Positions 28,496 to 36,386 of a DNA stretch of 64,000 nt are shown in pieces. Position 1 is the stretch's first letter; each line of letters opens with the position of its first letter. The stretch lies in contig JABFGK010000002.1 in NCBI GenBank assembly GCA_013112555.1, forward strand, positions 620,001 through 684,000, read 5' to 3'. The stretch is from Planctomycetota bacterium. Its GTDB lineage: Bacteria > Planctomycetota > Phycisphaerae > Phycisphaerales > UBA5793. Under the pieces are notes generated by a model. It worked only from the letters and a program-made list of their open reading frames with translations. It was not told the DNA's origin and searched no databases. The position numbers and the translations under genes were made by a program.

Positions 28496-29572
28496 TCATG
28501 CCATCCCGCGCTCATTCGCCTGCACGAGCAACCGCAGAACGGCCATCCGGATTGCCACCCCATGCGTCACCTGGCGCAGAATCACCGACCGTGTATGGCT
28601 GGCCACTTCGCTGTCAATTTCCAACCCGCGATTCATCGGCCCGGGGTGCATGACCACCGCATGGTCCGGCATCCGATGGGCACGCTCGCGCGTCAGCGCA
28701 AACCGTCGACGATACTCCGGGGCTGACGGAAACGCCTGGCCGGCCAACCGTTCAAACTGAACACGAAGCATCATAATCGCATCGACTTCCGACACGATCG
28801 AATCGAGATCATGGCTCACCGTCACGCCGAGACATTCAAGATCGGCCGGCACGAGCGTCGGTGGGCCGACCACCGTCACATTGGCACCGAGTGTGGTCAA
28901 CCCGTAAATATTGGAACGGGCCACCCGCGAGTTCACGATGTCACCGACAATCACAATGTGCTTGCCGGCCAGGTCCGGGCCGAAGTGCTGGCGAATCGTG
29001 AAGATGTCAAGCAGCCCCTGAGTCGGGTGCTCGTGTCGCCCGTCGCCAGCATTGACCACCGAACATGAGACATGATCAGCAATCAGTTTCGTGGCCCCCG
29101 ACATATTGTGACGCACGACCAGCGCATCAATCCCCATCGCCTCGACGTTCATGGCCGTATCGAAGATCGTCTCGCCCTTGCTCGTACTCGATCCCTTACC
29201 GGTCAACTCGAAGACGTCAGCAGACAACAGTTGGGCTGCCCGGGCAAACGACAGCCGGGTGCGCGTCGAGTCCTCGAAGAACAGGCTGACCACCGAGCAG
29301 CCGGCCAGATGGCTCGACCGTTCGCCCCGACTCGTCACCAGAGGCAGGTAATGCTTGGCCAGATCGAAAATCCGGTTCATGTCCGCCGCTGACAAATCGG
29401 CCAGGCTCAGCAGATCCCGATGCCTCCAGGCGGGGACGGACCCCATGCCTCGCCCCGGCCCCGCGGCCGCCGAGGATGAACTGCCTTGCGACGATGGTGA
29501 TGTGCGATTCATGGTGCGTCTCGGCTCCTGGCGGGCAGGCGTGGTATCGGAGAGGGGTGGCTCTGAAGTCAC
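28496..29572 (-). CDS. pyrB: Aspartate carbamoyltransferase catalytic subunit
   Basis: PyrB condenses carbamoyl phosphate and aspartate in the second step of de novo pyrimidine synthesis. The 358-aa product has the carbamoyl-phosphate motif FFEDSTRTRLSF, the loop KGSSTSKGETIFDTAMNVEAMG, DGRHEHPTQGLLDIFTI, VIVGDIVNSRVARSNI and the C-terminal VMHPGPMNRGLEIDSEVA. It carries about 48 extra N-terminal residues rich in Ser/Pro, so the true start may be at a later Met (for example MNRTSPSS or MGSVPAWR). A small CopZ-like gene lies three bases upstream on the same strand. pyrI and pyrC are not adjacent. Confidence 0.95.
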   Translation of the reverse strand: MTSEPPLSDTTPARQEPRRTMNRTSPSSQGSSSSAAAGPGRGMGSVPAWRHRDLLSLADLSAADMNRIFDLAKHYLPLVTSRGERSSHLAGCSVVSLFFEDSTRTRLSFARAAQLLSADVFELTGKGSSTSKGETIFDTAMNVEAMGIDALVVRHNMSGATKLIADHVSCSVVNAGDGRHEHPTQGLLDIFTIRQHFGPDLAGKHIVIVGDIVNSRVARSNIYGLTTLGANVTVVGPPTLVPADLECLGVTVSHDLDSIVSEVDAIMMLRVQFERLAGQAFPSAPEYRRRFALTRERAHRMPDHAVVMHPGPMNRGLEIDSEVASHTRSVILRQVTHGVAIRMAVLRLLVQANERGMA

Positions 29573-29575
29573 ATG

Positions 29576-29812
29576 TCAGGTATCGGCATCGGCACTGGAT
29601 TCAGGAGTGGCCTCAAACCCGGCATTCGAGACCGCATCAGCCATCTGCGTGCCGGTCACCGTATCGGCATGAACGACCTCGGCCCGGGCATTCTCAAGAT
29701 CCACCGAGGCCTTTTCGACCCCCGGCATGGCCGACAGGATCGTCTGTACTGTCTCGCGGCAGTGGTTGCAGGTCATGCCCTGCACGCCAAGTGTGGTCCG
29801 GCGGGTAGTCAT
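29576..29812 (-). CDS. Heavy-metal-associated (HMA/CopZ-like) small protein
   Basis: The 78-aa protein is one ferredoxin-like HMA domain. It holds the metal-binding motif GMTCNHC (Cys15 and Cys18), followed by VQTILSAMPGVEKASVDLENARAEVVHA and DAVSNAGFEA, the normal length and order for copper chaperones such as CopZ. No P-type ATPase or copper regulator is adjacent. The gene runs directly into pyrB with a three-base gap, an unusual operon partner for a metallochaperone. Confidence 0.88.
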   Translation of the reverse strand: MTTRRTTLGVQGMTCNHCRETVQTILSAMPGVEKASVDLENARAEVVHADTVTGTQMADAVSNAGFEATPESSADADT

Positions 29813-29904
29813 AGGAAAGTGATCTCCAAATCAAGGGGCATTTTCGGCTGTATGTTGGCCCACACATAGGCAGCGGTCAAGCAAACGGGCTAGCATCTGT
29901 GACT

Positions 29905-30294
29905 ATGTTACGCCGCGTATTGCACAGCAAGATTCATATGGCCACTGTGACCGGGGCCAGCCCCGACTATATGGGGTCGATCACCGTGGACGGCCAACTC
30001 CTCGACGCCTGCGGGATGCGGGCCAGCGATGCCGTCCTGGTCGGGAATTGCCGCAATGGGGCTCGATTCGAGACCTATATCTTCCGGGCACCGGTCGGCA
30101 GCGGCATCATCGAGGTCAACGGGGCCGCTGCACACCTCGTCGAAGCCGGCGACCGTGTCATCATCCTCCATTTTGCCGACATGACCGACGAGGAATATGC
30201 CAAACACCGGCCCACGGTCCTGCTCATCGGGGAACAGGCCAACCGCATCAGCCGGACCATCTGGTATGAACCGGATCAGGTAGACGGCGATTGA
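29905..30294 (+). CDS. panD: Aspartate 1-decarboxylase
   Basis: PanD makes beta-alanine from aspartate for pantothenate and CoA. The ATG at 29905 gives 129 aa, normal for the family; the ORF track's GTG two codons earlier is less likely. It has Lys9 (LRRVLHSKIH) and the self-cleavage site Gly24-Ser25 (YMGSITVD), which yields the pyruvoyl cofactor. It also has NGARFETYIF, IEVNGAAAHLVEAGDRVIILHFA and the DEEYAKHRPTVLLI tail. It stands alone, divergent from the HMA-pyrB pair by 92 bases, and ends in a palindrome shared with the next minus-strand operon. Confidence 0.95.
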   Translation: MLRRVLHSKIHMATVTGASPDYMGSITVDGQLLDACGMRASDAVLVGNCRNGARFETYIFRAPVGSGIIEVNGAAAHLVEAGDRVIILHFADMTDEEYAKHRPTVLLIGEQANRISRTIWYEPDQVDGD

Positions 30295-30304
30295 GGCCGC
30301 CAAG

Positions 30305-30326
30305 CCCACGGATCTGAATCCGTGGG
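30305..30326. terminator. Shared palindrome between convergent panD and DUF4340 genes
   Basis: CCCACGGAT and ATCCGTGGG form a 9-bp stem around CTGA. The placement suits a bidirectional stop, although no long T-run follows. The sequence belongs to the same palindrome type as the mreB terminator at 1539-1560. Confidence 0.45.
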
Positions 30327-30338
30327 TTCCCTCCCCGC

Positions 30339-31937
30339 TCACTTCATGGGATTCCCACCCCCCTCGCCCACCAACGGCACCCCCGGCGCTTCCTCATAAA
30401 GCGGTGCCACCAGTTCTTCAATCTGAAAACCCGGGACGCTCGATGACGACACCCACAGCACCCCGGACCCCTCCAGCGTGTACAGATACTCCACGGCCTG
30501 ACCCTCCGGCACCGGCGGGCTCGACGCGTCCTCTTTCAGCCGCGTGCCGATCACAACCGTCTGCTGCGCATTGTCCGAGCCGAAGGCCGTCACGCCGATT
30601 CGGGCCAGGACCGGCATCGTGGCTGCCACGTGCGCCTCATCGATCTCCACCGAATCCTTCGCCTGGGTCAACGCAGACAGAACCTGATCCACCGCGGCTG
30701 CAACAGCCGGGGCCGACGTCCCCGAATCACCCATAGAAACGGTCCAGCCATCCACTACCCGGCCAAGCGTCAGACGAGGCCCGGCCCCCCCGGGATCAAT
30801 CACAAGCCCTTCGATGTCCTGCGGCTTGGCCGAGAGAACCGAACGACCGATCAAGCCGGCCGGGTCGGGCCGCAGCGAATCGATGCTCGTCTTTGGGAGC
30901 GTAAACACATCCGATGGCCCGCCCGTCCCGCGCACCGCATACCAGAGTTCCTCCGTCAGATTCACCCGGTGGCCGATGAGCAACTCATACGACTCCGTGC
31001 GTACCGATCCGTCTTCGGCAACCCGATCGACCTCGGCCGTCACCCGCATCTCAGGCTCATCGAGCCCGTATGACGCGAGATCGGCAGGATCGTCAGCCAC
31101 AAACCCGCGCAGCCGTGCATTGGCAAAACTGGACGCCAGGCTGGTGATCCGGCCGGCGTTGGCATGCACCGAAATCGGCCGAATCACATGCCAATCGCCT
31201 TGAATCCGCGACACAACGAAGTGGGTGACGTTCTCAGGGTCAGTCGAGTCAACAATCAGCCGGCTCACATCCGAGGCCTCGATGGGAAACACCTTCTTGT
31301 CACGCCACTCCCTCGGGTTCTTGCCCAGCACATGATCGTGCAATGCCGTACCCGTCACATACACCGGGCCACTGTCACCGAGCCGGACATAGCCGCGGCC
31401 GGCCAGATGGGTCTTGCCCAGCGCAATCGTCACTGTTGACGACGCTGACCCGTCCTCGCCGCTTGCATCAGTCGTCAATTCGATTACTGCAGCCGGCGGC
31501 TCGAATCCGAGATGCCCCGGGGCCAGATCACCTTTCAACTCGCCCTCTTTGATCGTGGTGGAGTACATCAGATCGCTCGCCCGATTCGCGATCTCCTGGA
31601 TGGACCACCCGGTCATGCGATACGAGATCGGTTCAACCTGCTGCCAGTCTGCGCCGGGAGACGACGATGACGATTGACCGGCCGGCCCCGTCCCCTTTTC
31701 AAAGACGAAGCGACTGCCGTCGGCATACGTCAGCGAAATCGAGTCCACCGCATCCGGCTTGAAGGCTGCCGGGTCAAACAGCGGCGTGCCCGTCGCGTCC
31801 GGGTCCGTGCCTTCGAGCAAGGCAGCGGCATTGTTGTTCGACGTCGATGAGAAGCCGCTCGATCGGAGTTTGTAAACCGCTGCTGAGCCGAGCAGAACAG
31901 CCAGCAGAAGGACGACCAGAGTGGTTTTCGTATTCAT
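30339..31937 (-). CDS. DUF4340 protein of Gld-like ABC export cluster
   Basis: The start is set at ATG 31937, which opens a membrane anchor (MNTKTTLVVLLLAVLLGSAAVYKL); the ORF track extension upstream is non-coding. The 532-aa protein has two or three repeated DUF4340 units. Each has a strand such as DAVDSISLTYADGSRFVFEKG, SRLIVDSTDPENVTHFVVSR or IEGLVIDPGGAGPRLTLGRV, where a residue pair W-x-x-x-P is replaced by WHVIRPI. DUF4340 proteins habitually follow GldG-like proteins and ABC-2 permeases. It is the last gene of that minus-strand cluster, and probably acts in the periplasm with GldG. Confidence 0.85.
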   Translation of the reverse strand: MNTKTTLVVLLLAVLLGSAAVYKLRSSGFSSTSNNNAAALLEGTDPDATGTPLFDPAAFKPDAVDSISLTYADGSRFVFEKGTGPAGQSSSSSPGADWQQVEPISYRMTGWSIQEIANRASDLMYSTTIKEGELKGDLAPGHLGFEPPAAVIELTTDASGEDGSASSTVTIALGKTHLAGRGYVRLGDSGPVYVTGTALHDHVLGKNPREWRDKKVFPIEASDVSRLIVDSTDPENVTHFVVSRIQGDWHVIRPISVHANAGRITSLASSFANARLRGFVADDPADLASYGLDEPEMRVTAEVDRVAEDGSVRTESYELLIGHRVNLTEELWYAVRGTGGPSDVFTLPKTSIDSLRPDPAGLIGRSVLSAKPQDIEGLVIDPGGAGPRLTLGRVVDGWTVSMGDSGTSAPAVAAAVDQVLSALTQAKDSVEIDEAHVAATMPVLARIGVTAFGSDNAQQTVVIGTRLKEDASSPPVPEGQAVEYLYTLEGSGVLWVSSSSVPGFQIEELVAPLYEEAPGVPLVGEGGGNPMK

Positions 31938-32034
31938 GTCGATTCGCTCCGGTGTGGAACATGTCTCGTATGTCAACTTACACGGGCCGCGGCTGGCTCC
32001 CGACACGCACAACCCGCCGACCCGAACTACTAAC

Positions 32035-34176
32035 TTAGCCCCGCCGTGCGATCCAGACGCACACGCCTGCTGCGAGCACGACGATCGGCAGGCCGACAGC
32101 CAGCCCCCAGCGGTACACAATGCGCGTCGAGTCTGGAATCGGGCCGATCCGTGAGATGCTCCGAGTCATCGGGCTCGGCGCAATGAAGTCATCCATCCCT
32201 GCCAGCCAGCACACGCCGTTGAGAAACAGCTCCGAGTTCCCTGGGTTCGTCGGCCAGATCTGACTGTCAATCAGGCTCATGCTGTTGACAATGTCGTTGG
32301 TAAACCAGTTGCCCGACCCGACAAACAACGCGCGTTGCGATGTCGAAGCACTCGCGTCGGCGATCTCGGCAGCCACGATCACCGGATACGGCTCACTGTC
32401 CGGTTCAGCCGGCGGCTCAATCGTCTGTTCGCTGTACCATTGATCCTCGGCCCAGACGCGCGCGGACGGCTTGATGTCCAACACCACCCAGCGTGAAAGC
32501 GAGTCAGGCAGCGCGCCCTCGGTCGTCTCGCCGTCAAGCAACAACGGGATCGGGGCCGAGACCTGCGTATCAAGACCGACCAGCGCCGCACCGATCACGT
32601 GGTCTTCCCGGTAATCGTTGAGCAACATCCCTGCGACATTGCGATCCTGCCCGCCCGGCTGAGGAATACGCTCGAAAATCACGCGCCCGGTATCCGGTGT
32701 GATGCCGAACCGCGCGGCCACCGAGGCCCAGGTATCGGCCTGACCGAAACCCGGGATGAAACTCGGGTAGAAACTGAAGAACACGCTCTCCCCGTCATCA
32801 ACCAGCGTCTGCACCGTGTTCGACAACGTGGCCGAGGCTGCCATCGCCTGCTGATCACTCATCGAGGGAGGCGAAGGGATGATGAAGTACACCACCGGCG
32901 ACTCAGCCGTCGCAGGAACCGGCTGCTCACCCGTCAACACATCCCATTCCATCGTCTCGAAACCGAGTTCGTTCAATCGCGACGCCAGCGCCGCCAGCAT
33001 GCCCGGGCGGCGAAAATCGCCGAGCACGGCACCCGGCTGCCCCAACGCATGGCAAAACACGACCGTCGCTGTCTCCGTCTGCACGAGACGCCGAATCGCC
33101 GATGCCACAATGCCCTCACCTGCAAAACGGAGATCGAAGCGCGACTGCTCCTGGATCTCACGCGCGCTTGGCTGTGGGAACAGTTGTTCATAGGGGATCA
33201 CGGTGGCTTCGTCCGACGTCGTCACAAGAACGCAGTTGCTCTGCCTGATCGAGCGGAGAATCGGCGTCAGGCCGAGCGGCTCAAGATCATCAAGCGTCTG
33301 TGCCATGTCCAACGCGCCACGAGCCGCCTCGTCAAAAGCAGCCGCCCAGTCCGGCAACACCGTCGCCATCCCGGCCGGAATATCGCCCGAGGCAATCACC
33401 TCGCGATATAACCCGGCAACACGTTCAAAATCCTGCCCGGGACTCTGCAACGCTGCTCGCAGTGTCGCTGCGGCCCCCTGCCAGTCCGTGATCGGTTGGC
33501 CGGCCCCGGTCTGCAACTGCCGGTCAACCTCTGCCAGCAACGTCTGTGCGTTCAACGGCATCGTCGTCGTCAACGCGATATACACCGACTCGAAAAGCCG
33601 TCGATACTGGTGATTCGGATCGCCGTTGGTCAGCGATTCAGCCAACAGCGCGCCCTGCTGCTGAATAAAGGTCATCGTGGCATCGACCTGCCCCCGCGCT
33701 GCACCGAGGCGCGATTCATAGGTCGAGATTTCGCCGGCGTACTTCTCCTGCAGTTGTGCGATCAGGTCCTCATACGGCGTGATCGAACGCGGGTCGAGCG
33801 GGTCGATCCGGTTGATCACGATCTGATCCGAGCGCTTGACAAACTCACGCATCACATCCTCGACCTGCCGACGCAACGGGCCGGCCTGGTCCTCGGAAAA
33901 CAGCAGCGTGATCTCAATCGGCTCGTCAAGAGATGTCAACAGGCTCCGAGTCTGCGGGCTGAGCGAGTACGAACGGCTGGCCGTGAAGTCCCAGCGCAGG
34001 TGGCTGTCTGCGGCCAACCAGTTCACGACGGCCAGTACGACGATCAGCGCCAGAACAAGAACCGAGACGTTCAGCCCGTACTTGAATCGCCGTGCCCCTG
34101 CCGTCGTCGGATTGACGTGCGCCGGGGCCGACGACTGCTGTGAATCTGCTTTGCTCGGAGGAAGATGCGAGGTCAT
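32035..34176 (-). CDS. GldG-like ABC transporter auxiliary protein
   Basis: The 713-aa protein has an N-terminal membrane helix (YGLNVSVLVLALIVVLAVVNWLA), a long periplasmic part and a C-terminal helix (WGLAVGLPIVVLAAGVCVWIARRG). After the first helix comes DFTASRSYSLSPQTRSLLTSLDEPIEITLLFSE, the hallmark of GldG/ABC_transp_aux proteins. Further on come an IRQSNCVLVTTSDEATVIPYEQLFP stretch and AIRRLVQTETATVVFCHALGQPG. A coiled-coil-prone region (LIAQLQEKYAGEISTYESRLG) lies near 135-160. In Bacteroidetes GldG works with GldA/GldF. Here the same gene order is kept, 69 bases behind the permease gene. Confidence 0.87.
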   Translation of the reverse strand: MTSHLPPSKADSQQSSAPAHVNPTTAGARRFKYGLNVSVLVLALIVVLAVVNWLAADSHLRWDFTASRSYSLSPQTRSLLTSLDEPIEITLLFSEDQAGPLRRQVEDVMREFVKRSDQIVINRIDPLDPRSITPYEDLIAQLQEKYAGEISTYESRLGAARGQVDATMTFIQQQGALLAESLTNGDPNHQYRRLFESVYIALTTTMPLNAQTLLAEVDRQLQTGAGQPITDWQGAAATLRAALQSPGQDFERVAGLYREVIASGDIPAGMATVLPDWAAAFDEAARGALDMAQTLDDLEPLGLTPILRSIRQSNCVLVTTSDEATVIPYEQLFPQPSAREIQEQSRFDLRFAGEGIVASAIRRLVQTETATVVFCHALGQPGAVLGDFRRPGMLAALASRLNELGFETMEWDVLTGEQPVPATAESPVVYFIIPSPPSMSDQQAMAASATLSNTVQTLVDDGESVFFSFYPSFIPGFGQADTWASVAARFGITPDTGRVIFERIPQPGGQDRNVAGMLLNDYREDHVIGAALVGLDTQVSAPIPLLLDGETTEGALPDSLSRWVVLDIKPSARVWAEDQWYSEQTIEPPAEPDSEPYPVIVAAEIADASASTSQRALFVGSGNWFTNDIVNSMSLIDSQIWPTNPGNSELFLNGVCWLAGMDDFIAPSPMTRSISRIGPIPDSTRIVYRWGLAVGLPIVVLAAGVCVWIARRG

Positions 34177-34245
34177 GGTGCGTGCTTCCTTGGTGTATTA
34201 CTCAATCTTCTTGACCCGCTCCCTGACGGTCGCGGCTCGTCGGAG

Positions 34246-34974
34246 TTATCGCCAGCGTCTGGATTCAATCACCTTCGTGGCGATGACCAGGAACAGAATA
34301 ATGCCCGACAGCAGGTAGACGGCCGAGCCGGCGTCGATCACGCCTTTGGCAAAATCGGTCGAGAACCGACGGGTCACGCTCATCCAGAACAGCATGTCAG
34401 ACCACGGGTCCGGCAGGTTGGCCGGCAGCACCGTCGTCACGCCCCAGAAAATGAGCCAGAAAAACAAGGCCATCAAATACGCCAGAATCTGACTGCCCCA
34501 CAAACTCGATGCCACCAATCCGACGGCCAGATACACCCCGCCCACCAGCAGCAACCCGAGATACCCACACACAATCGCCCCGTAATCCGGGGCAGCATAG
34601 ATCTCGAGAATCACGACAAACAGAAACGTCGGGACGAGCATCGCGACGAAAAACAGCATCGCCCCCACCCACTTGCCGATCACCACCTCAACATCGTTCA
34701 CCGGGCACGTCATCAGGCCTTCGATCGTGCCGATGCGCAGTTCCTCAGCAAGCAGCCGCATCGAGATCGCCGGCGCCAGGAAGATCAGCATGAACGCCGT
34801 CGTCTCAAAAAACGGCCGCATCGTTGCCGGGCGCCCCGGGCTCAGGACATCAACGGAAAACAGGAACCCGCTCACCAGCAGGAACAAAGCGATCACCACA
34901 TACCCGACCGGCGTGCAGAAATACGAGGCCATCTCACGACGGGCCAGTGCAATCGTTCGACTCATCATGATCAA
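34246..34974 (-). CDS. ABC-2 type permease (GldF-like)
   Basis: The 242-aa protein begins IALARREMASYFCTPVGYVVIALFLLVSGFLF, the GldF/NosY-type N-terminus. It has six predicted membrane helices, including AFMLIFLAPAISMRLLAEE, AMLFFVAMLVPTFLFVVILE, GYLGLLLVGGVYLAVGLVAS and AVYLLSGIILFLVIATKVI. RLLAEELRIGTIEGLMTCPV is the conserved coupling loop. The gene overlaps the ATPase gene by four bases. The dispersed repeat CCGCTCCCTGACGGTCGCGG sits between its stop and the GldG-like start. Confidence 0.88.
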   Translation of the reverse strand: MIMMSRTIALARREMASYFCTPVGYVVIALFLLVSGFLFSVDVLSPGRPATMRPFFETTAFMLIFLAPAISMRLLAEELRIGTIEGLMTCPVNDVEVVIGKWVGAMLFFVAMLVPTFLFVVILEIYAAPDYGAIVCGYLGLLLVGGVYLAVGLVASSLWGSQILAYLMALFFWLIFWGVTTVLPANLPDPWSDMLFWMSVTRRFSTDFAKGVIDAGSAVYLLSGIILFLVIATKVIESRRWR

Positions 34975-36068
34975 CTGCCTCCCTTCACACCGGCATCGGG
35001 TACGGATGCATCCGTCTCAGGTGGAGACGAGGGGGGAGATTGGGGGGGAGGCGGGGGGGGAGGAGCAGACGGCGCATCATCGACAACATGCCCGCCACCC
35101 GTCACACGAATGAACAACTGCTCCAGCGAAACCGTGCTGCGACTCAGTTCCCGCAACGGCAGCCCGCTGGCATGAACCGCCCGGCCGATCTGCTCACGCA
35201 GATCACCGTCACCGTCACCGGTGGCCGACGCTGATGCCGACGCTGCCTTGGCTGCAATCTCGTACCGCCGCCAGGCACCCTCCAGCGTCCGGCTGCGGAC
35301 ATCGCGCACATTCGGCAGACTCCGAACGGCCTGAACGAGTTGGTCGGCTGAGCCGGCCGATGAATCAACGTTCACCTCAATGACGTAGGTGCTGTCCTGG
35401 TTCGCCTGCCTCCGCAGATCGGAAATCGAGCCGTCCGCACGAATCCCGCCGTGGCTGATAATCACGATCCGATCGCAGGTCACTTCGATCTCGGGCAGAA
35501 TGTGGCTCGACAGAATCATCGTGTGATCGCCGGCCAACTCCCGAATCAGTTTGCGGGTCTCCCGGATCTGCACCGGGTCCAGGCCCGATGTCGGCTCATC
35601 GAGCACGAGGATTGCCGGGCTGTGGAGCATGGCCGCGGCCAGACCGACACGCTGCCGATACCCCTTGCTCAGGCGGCTGATCAGTCGCCGCCTCATCTCA
35701 GACAGCCAGCACCGCTCGATCACCCGGTTGACCGCAGTCCGGCGTGAAGCGCGATCCATCCCGAAGAGCCGCCCGCGGAAGTGCAGGTATTCCTCGACCC
35801 GCATCTCGGGATATAGCGGATTCGACTCCGGCAGGTACCCGAGATGTGACCGAACCTGATCCGATTCGGCCACCGAATCATGCCCGTCAACCCGAACCGA
35901 CCCGGACGTGGGTGGCATATACCCCGTGAGAATGCGCAATGTGGTCGTTTTGCCCGCCCCGTTGGGGCCGAGCAACCCGAGCACCTGCCCGCTGGGGATA
36001 TCAAGTGTCACGTTGTTGACAGCCCGAAATGAGCCGTAGTACTTGGTAAGACACCGAATTTCAATCAT
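34971..36068 (-). CDS. ABC transporter ATP-binding protein (GldA-like) with polyproline tail
   Basis: This ATPase would drive the ABC-2 exporter. The start is ATG 36068 (MIEIRCLTKYYGSFRAVNNV); the seven residues before it in the ORF track are not needed. Walker A GLLGPNGAGKTTT, Q-loop LGYLPESNPLYPEMRVEEYL, signature LSKGYRQRVGLAAAML, Walker B ILVLDEPTSGLD and switch His ILSSHIL are all present. The C-terminal domain (about 230-325) is followed by a Pro/Ser/Asp tail with seven consecutive prolines (APPPPPPPQSPPSSPP). It is encoded by long G/C runs and not usual for GldA. The gene is first in the cluster. Confidence 0.92.
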   Translation of the reverse strand: MIEIRCLTKYYGSFRAVNNVTLDIPSGQVLGLLGPNGAGKTTTLRILTGYMPPTSGSVRVDGHDSVAESDQVRSHLGYLPESNPLYPEMRVEEYLHFRGRLFGMDRASRRTAVNRVIERCWLSEMRRRLISRLSKGYRQRVGLAAAMLHSPAILVLDEPTSGLDPVQIRETRKLIRELAGDHTMILSSHILPEIEVTCDRIVIISHGGIRADGSISDLRRQANQDSTYVIEVNVDSSAGSADQLVQAVRSLPNVRDVRSRTLEGAWRRYEIAAKAASASASATGDGDGDLREQIGRAVHASGLPLRELSRSTVSLEQLFIRVTGGGHVVDDAPSAPPPPPPPQSPPSSPPETDASVPDAGVKGGS

Positions 36069-36386
36069 TCTGTGCAGCCTCCTGAACACCTGAGCGAATG
36101 GGAGTGCATGATTGTGAATCGCTTTCTACGCAACGTGTGGACGGGTCGATCGGCGTCCCCTGCCACTTTTCCGGGTGCAGTCGCCCGGTTTTTCGCTCGA
36201 TACCAGTGATACGGTCCACCCGTGTCCGACACCGACTGCCTGGCCGCGCCGGCGTGTTGAGCGTGTTTACCGACTTGCAACGCCCCAGCGCGGGTCATAG
36301 TAATATGCGGTCAAGCGGTCGGAGTGCCGGTTTCAGCGATTCTATCCGTCCGACACGCAGCGTGTCGAAGCCGGGGAAAGGCGTGT
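36069..36386. other. Divergent intergenic region before the GAF/receiver gene
   Basis: This separates the ABC cluster (minus) from the regulator gene (plus). A short perfect hairpin CGACACG/CGTGTCG (36353-36369) lies just before the ribosome-binding site of 36387. No convincing promoter hexamers or operators were found. Confidence 0.45.
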
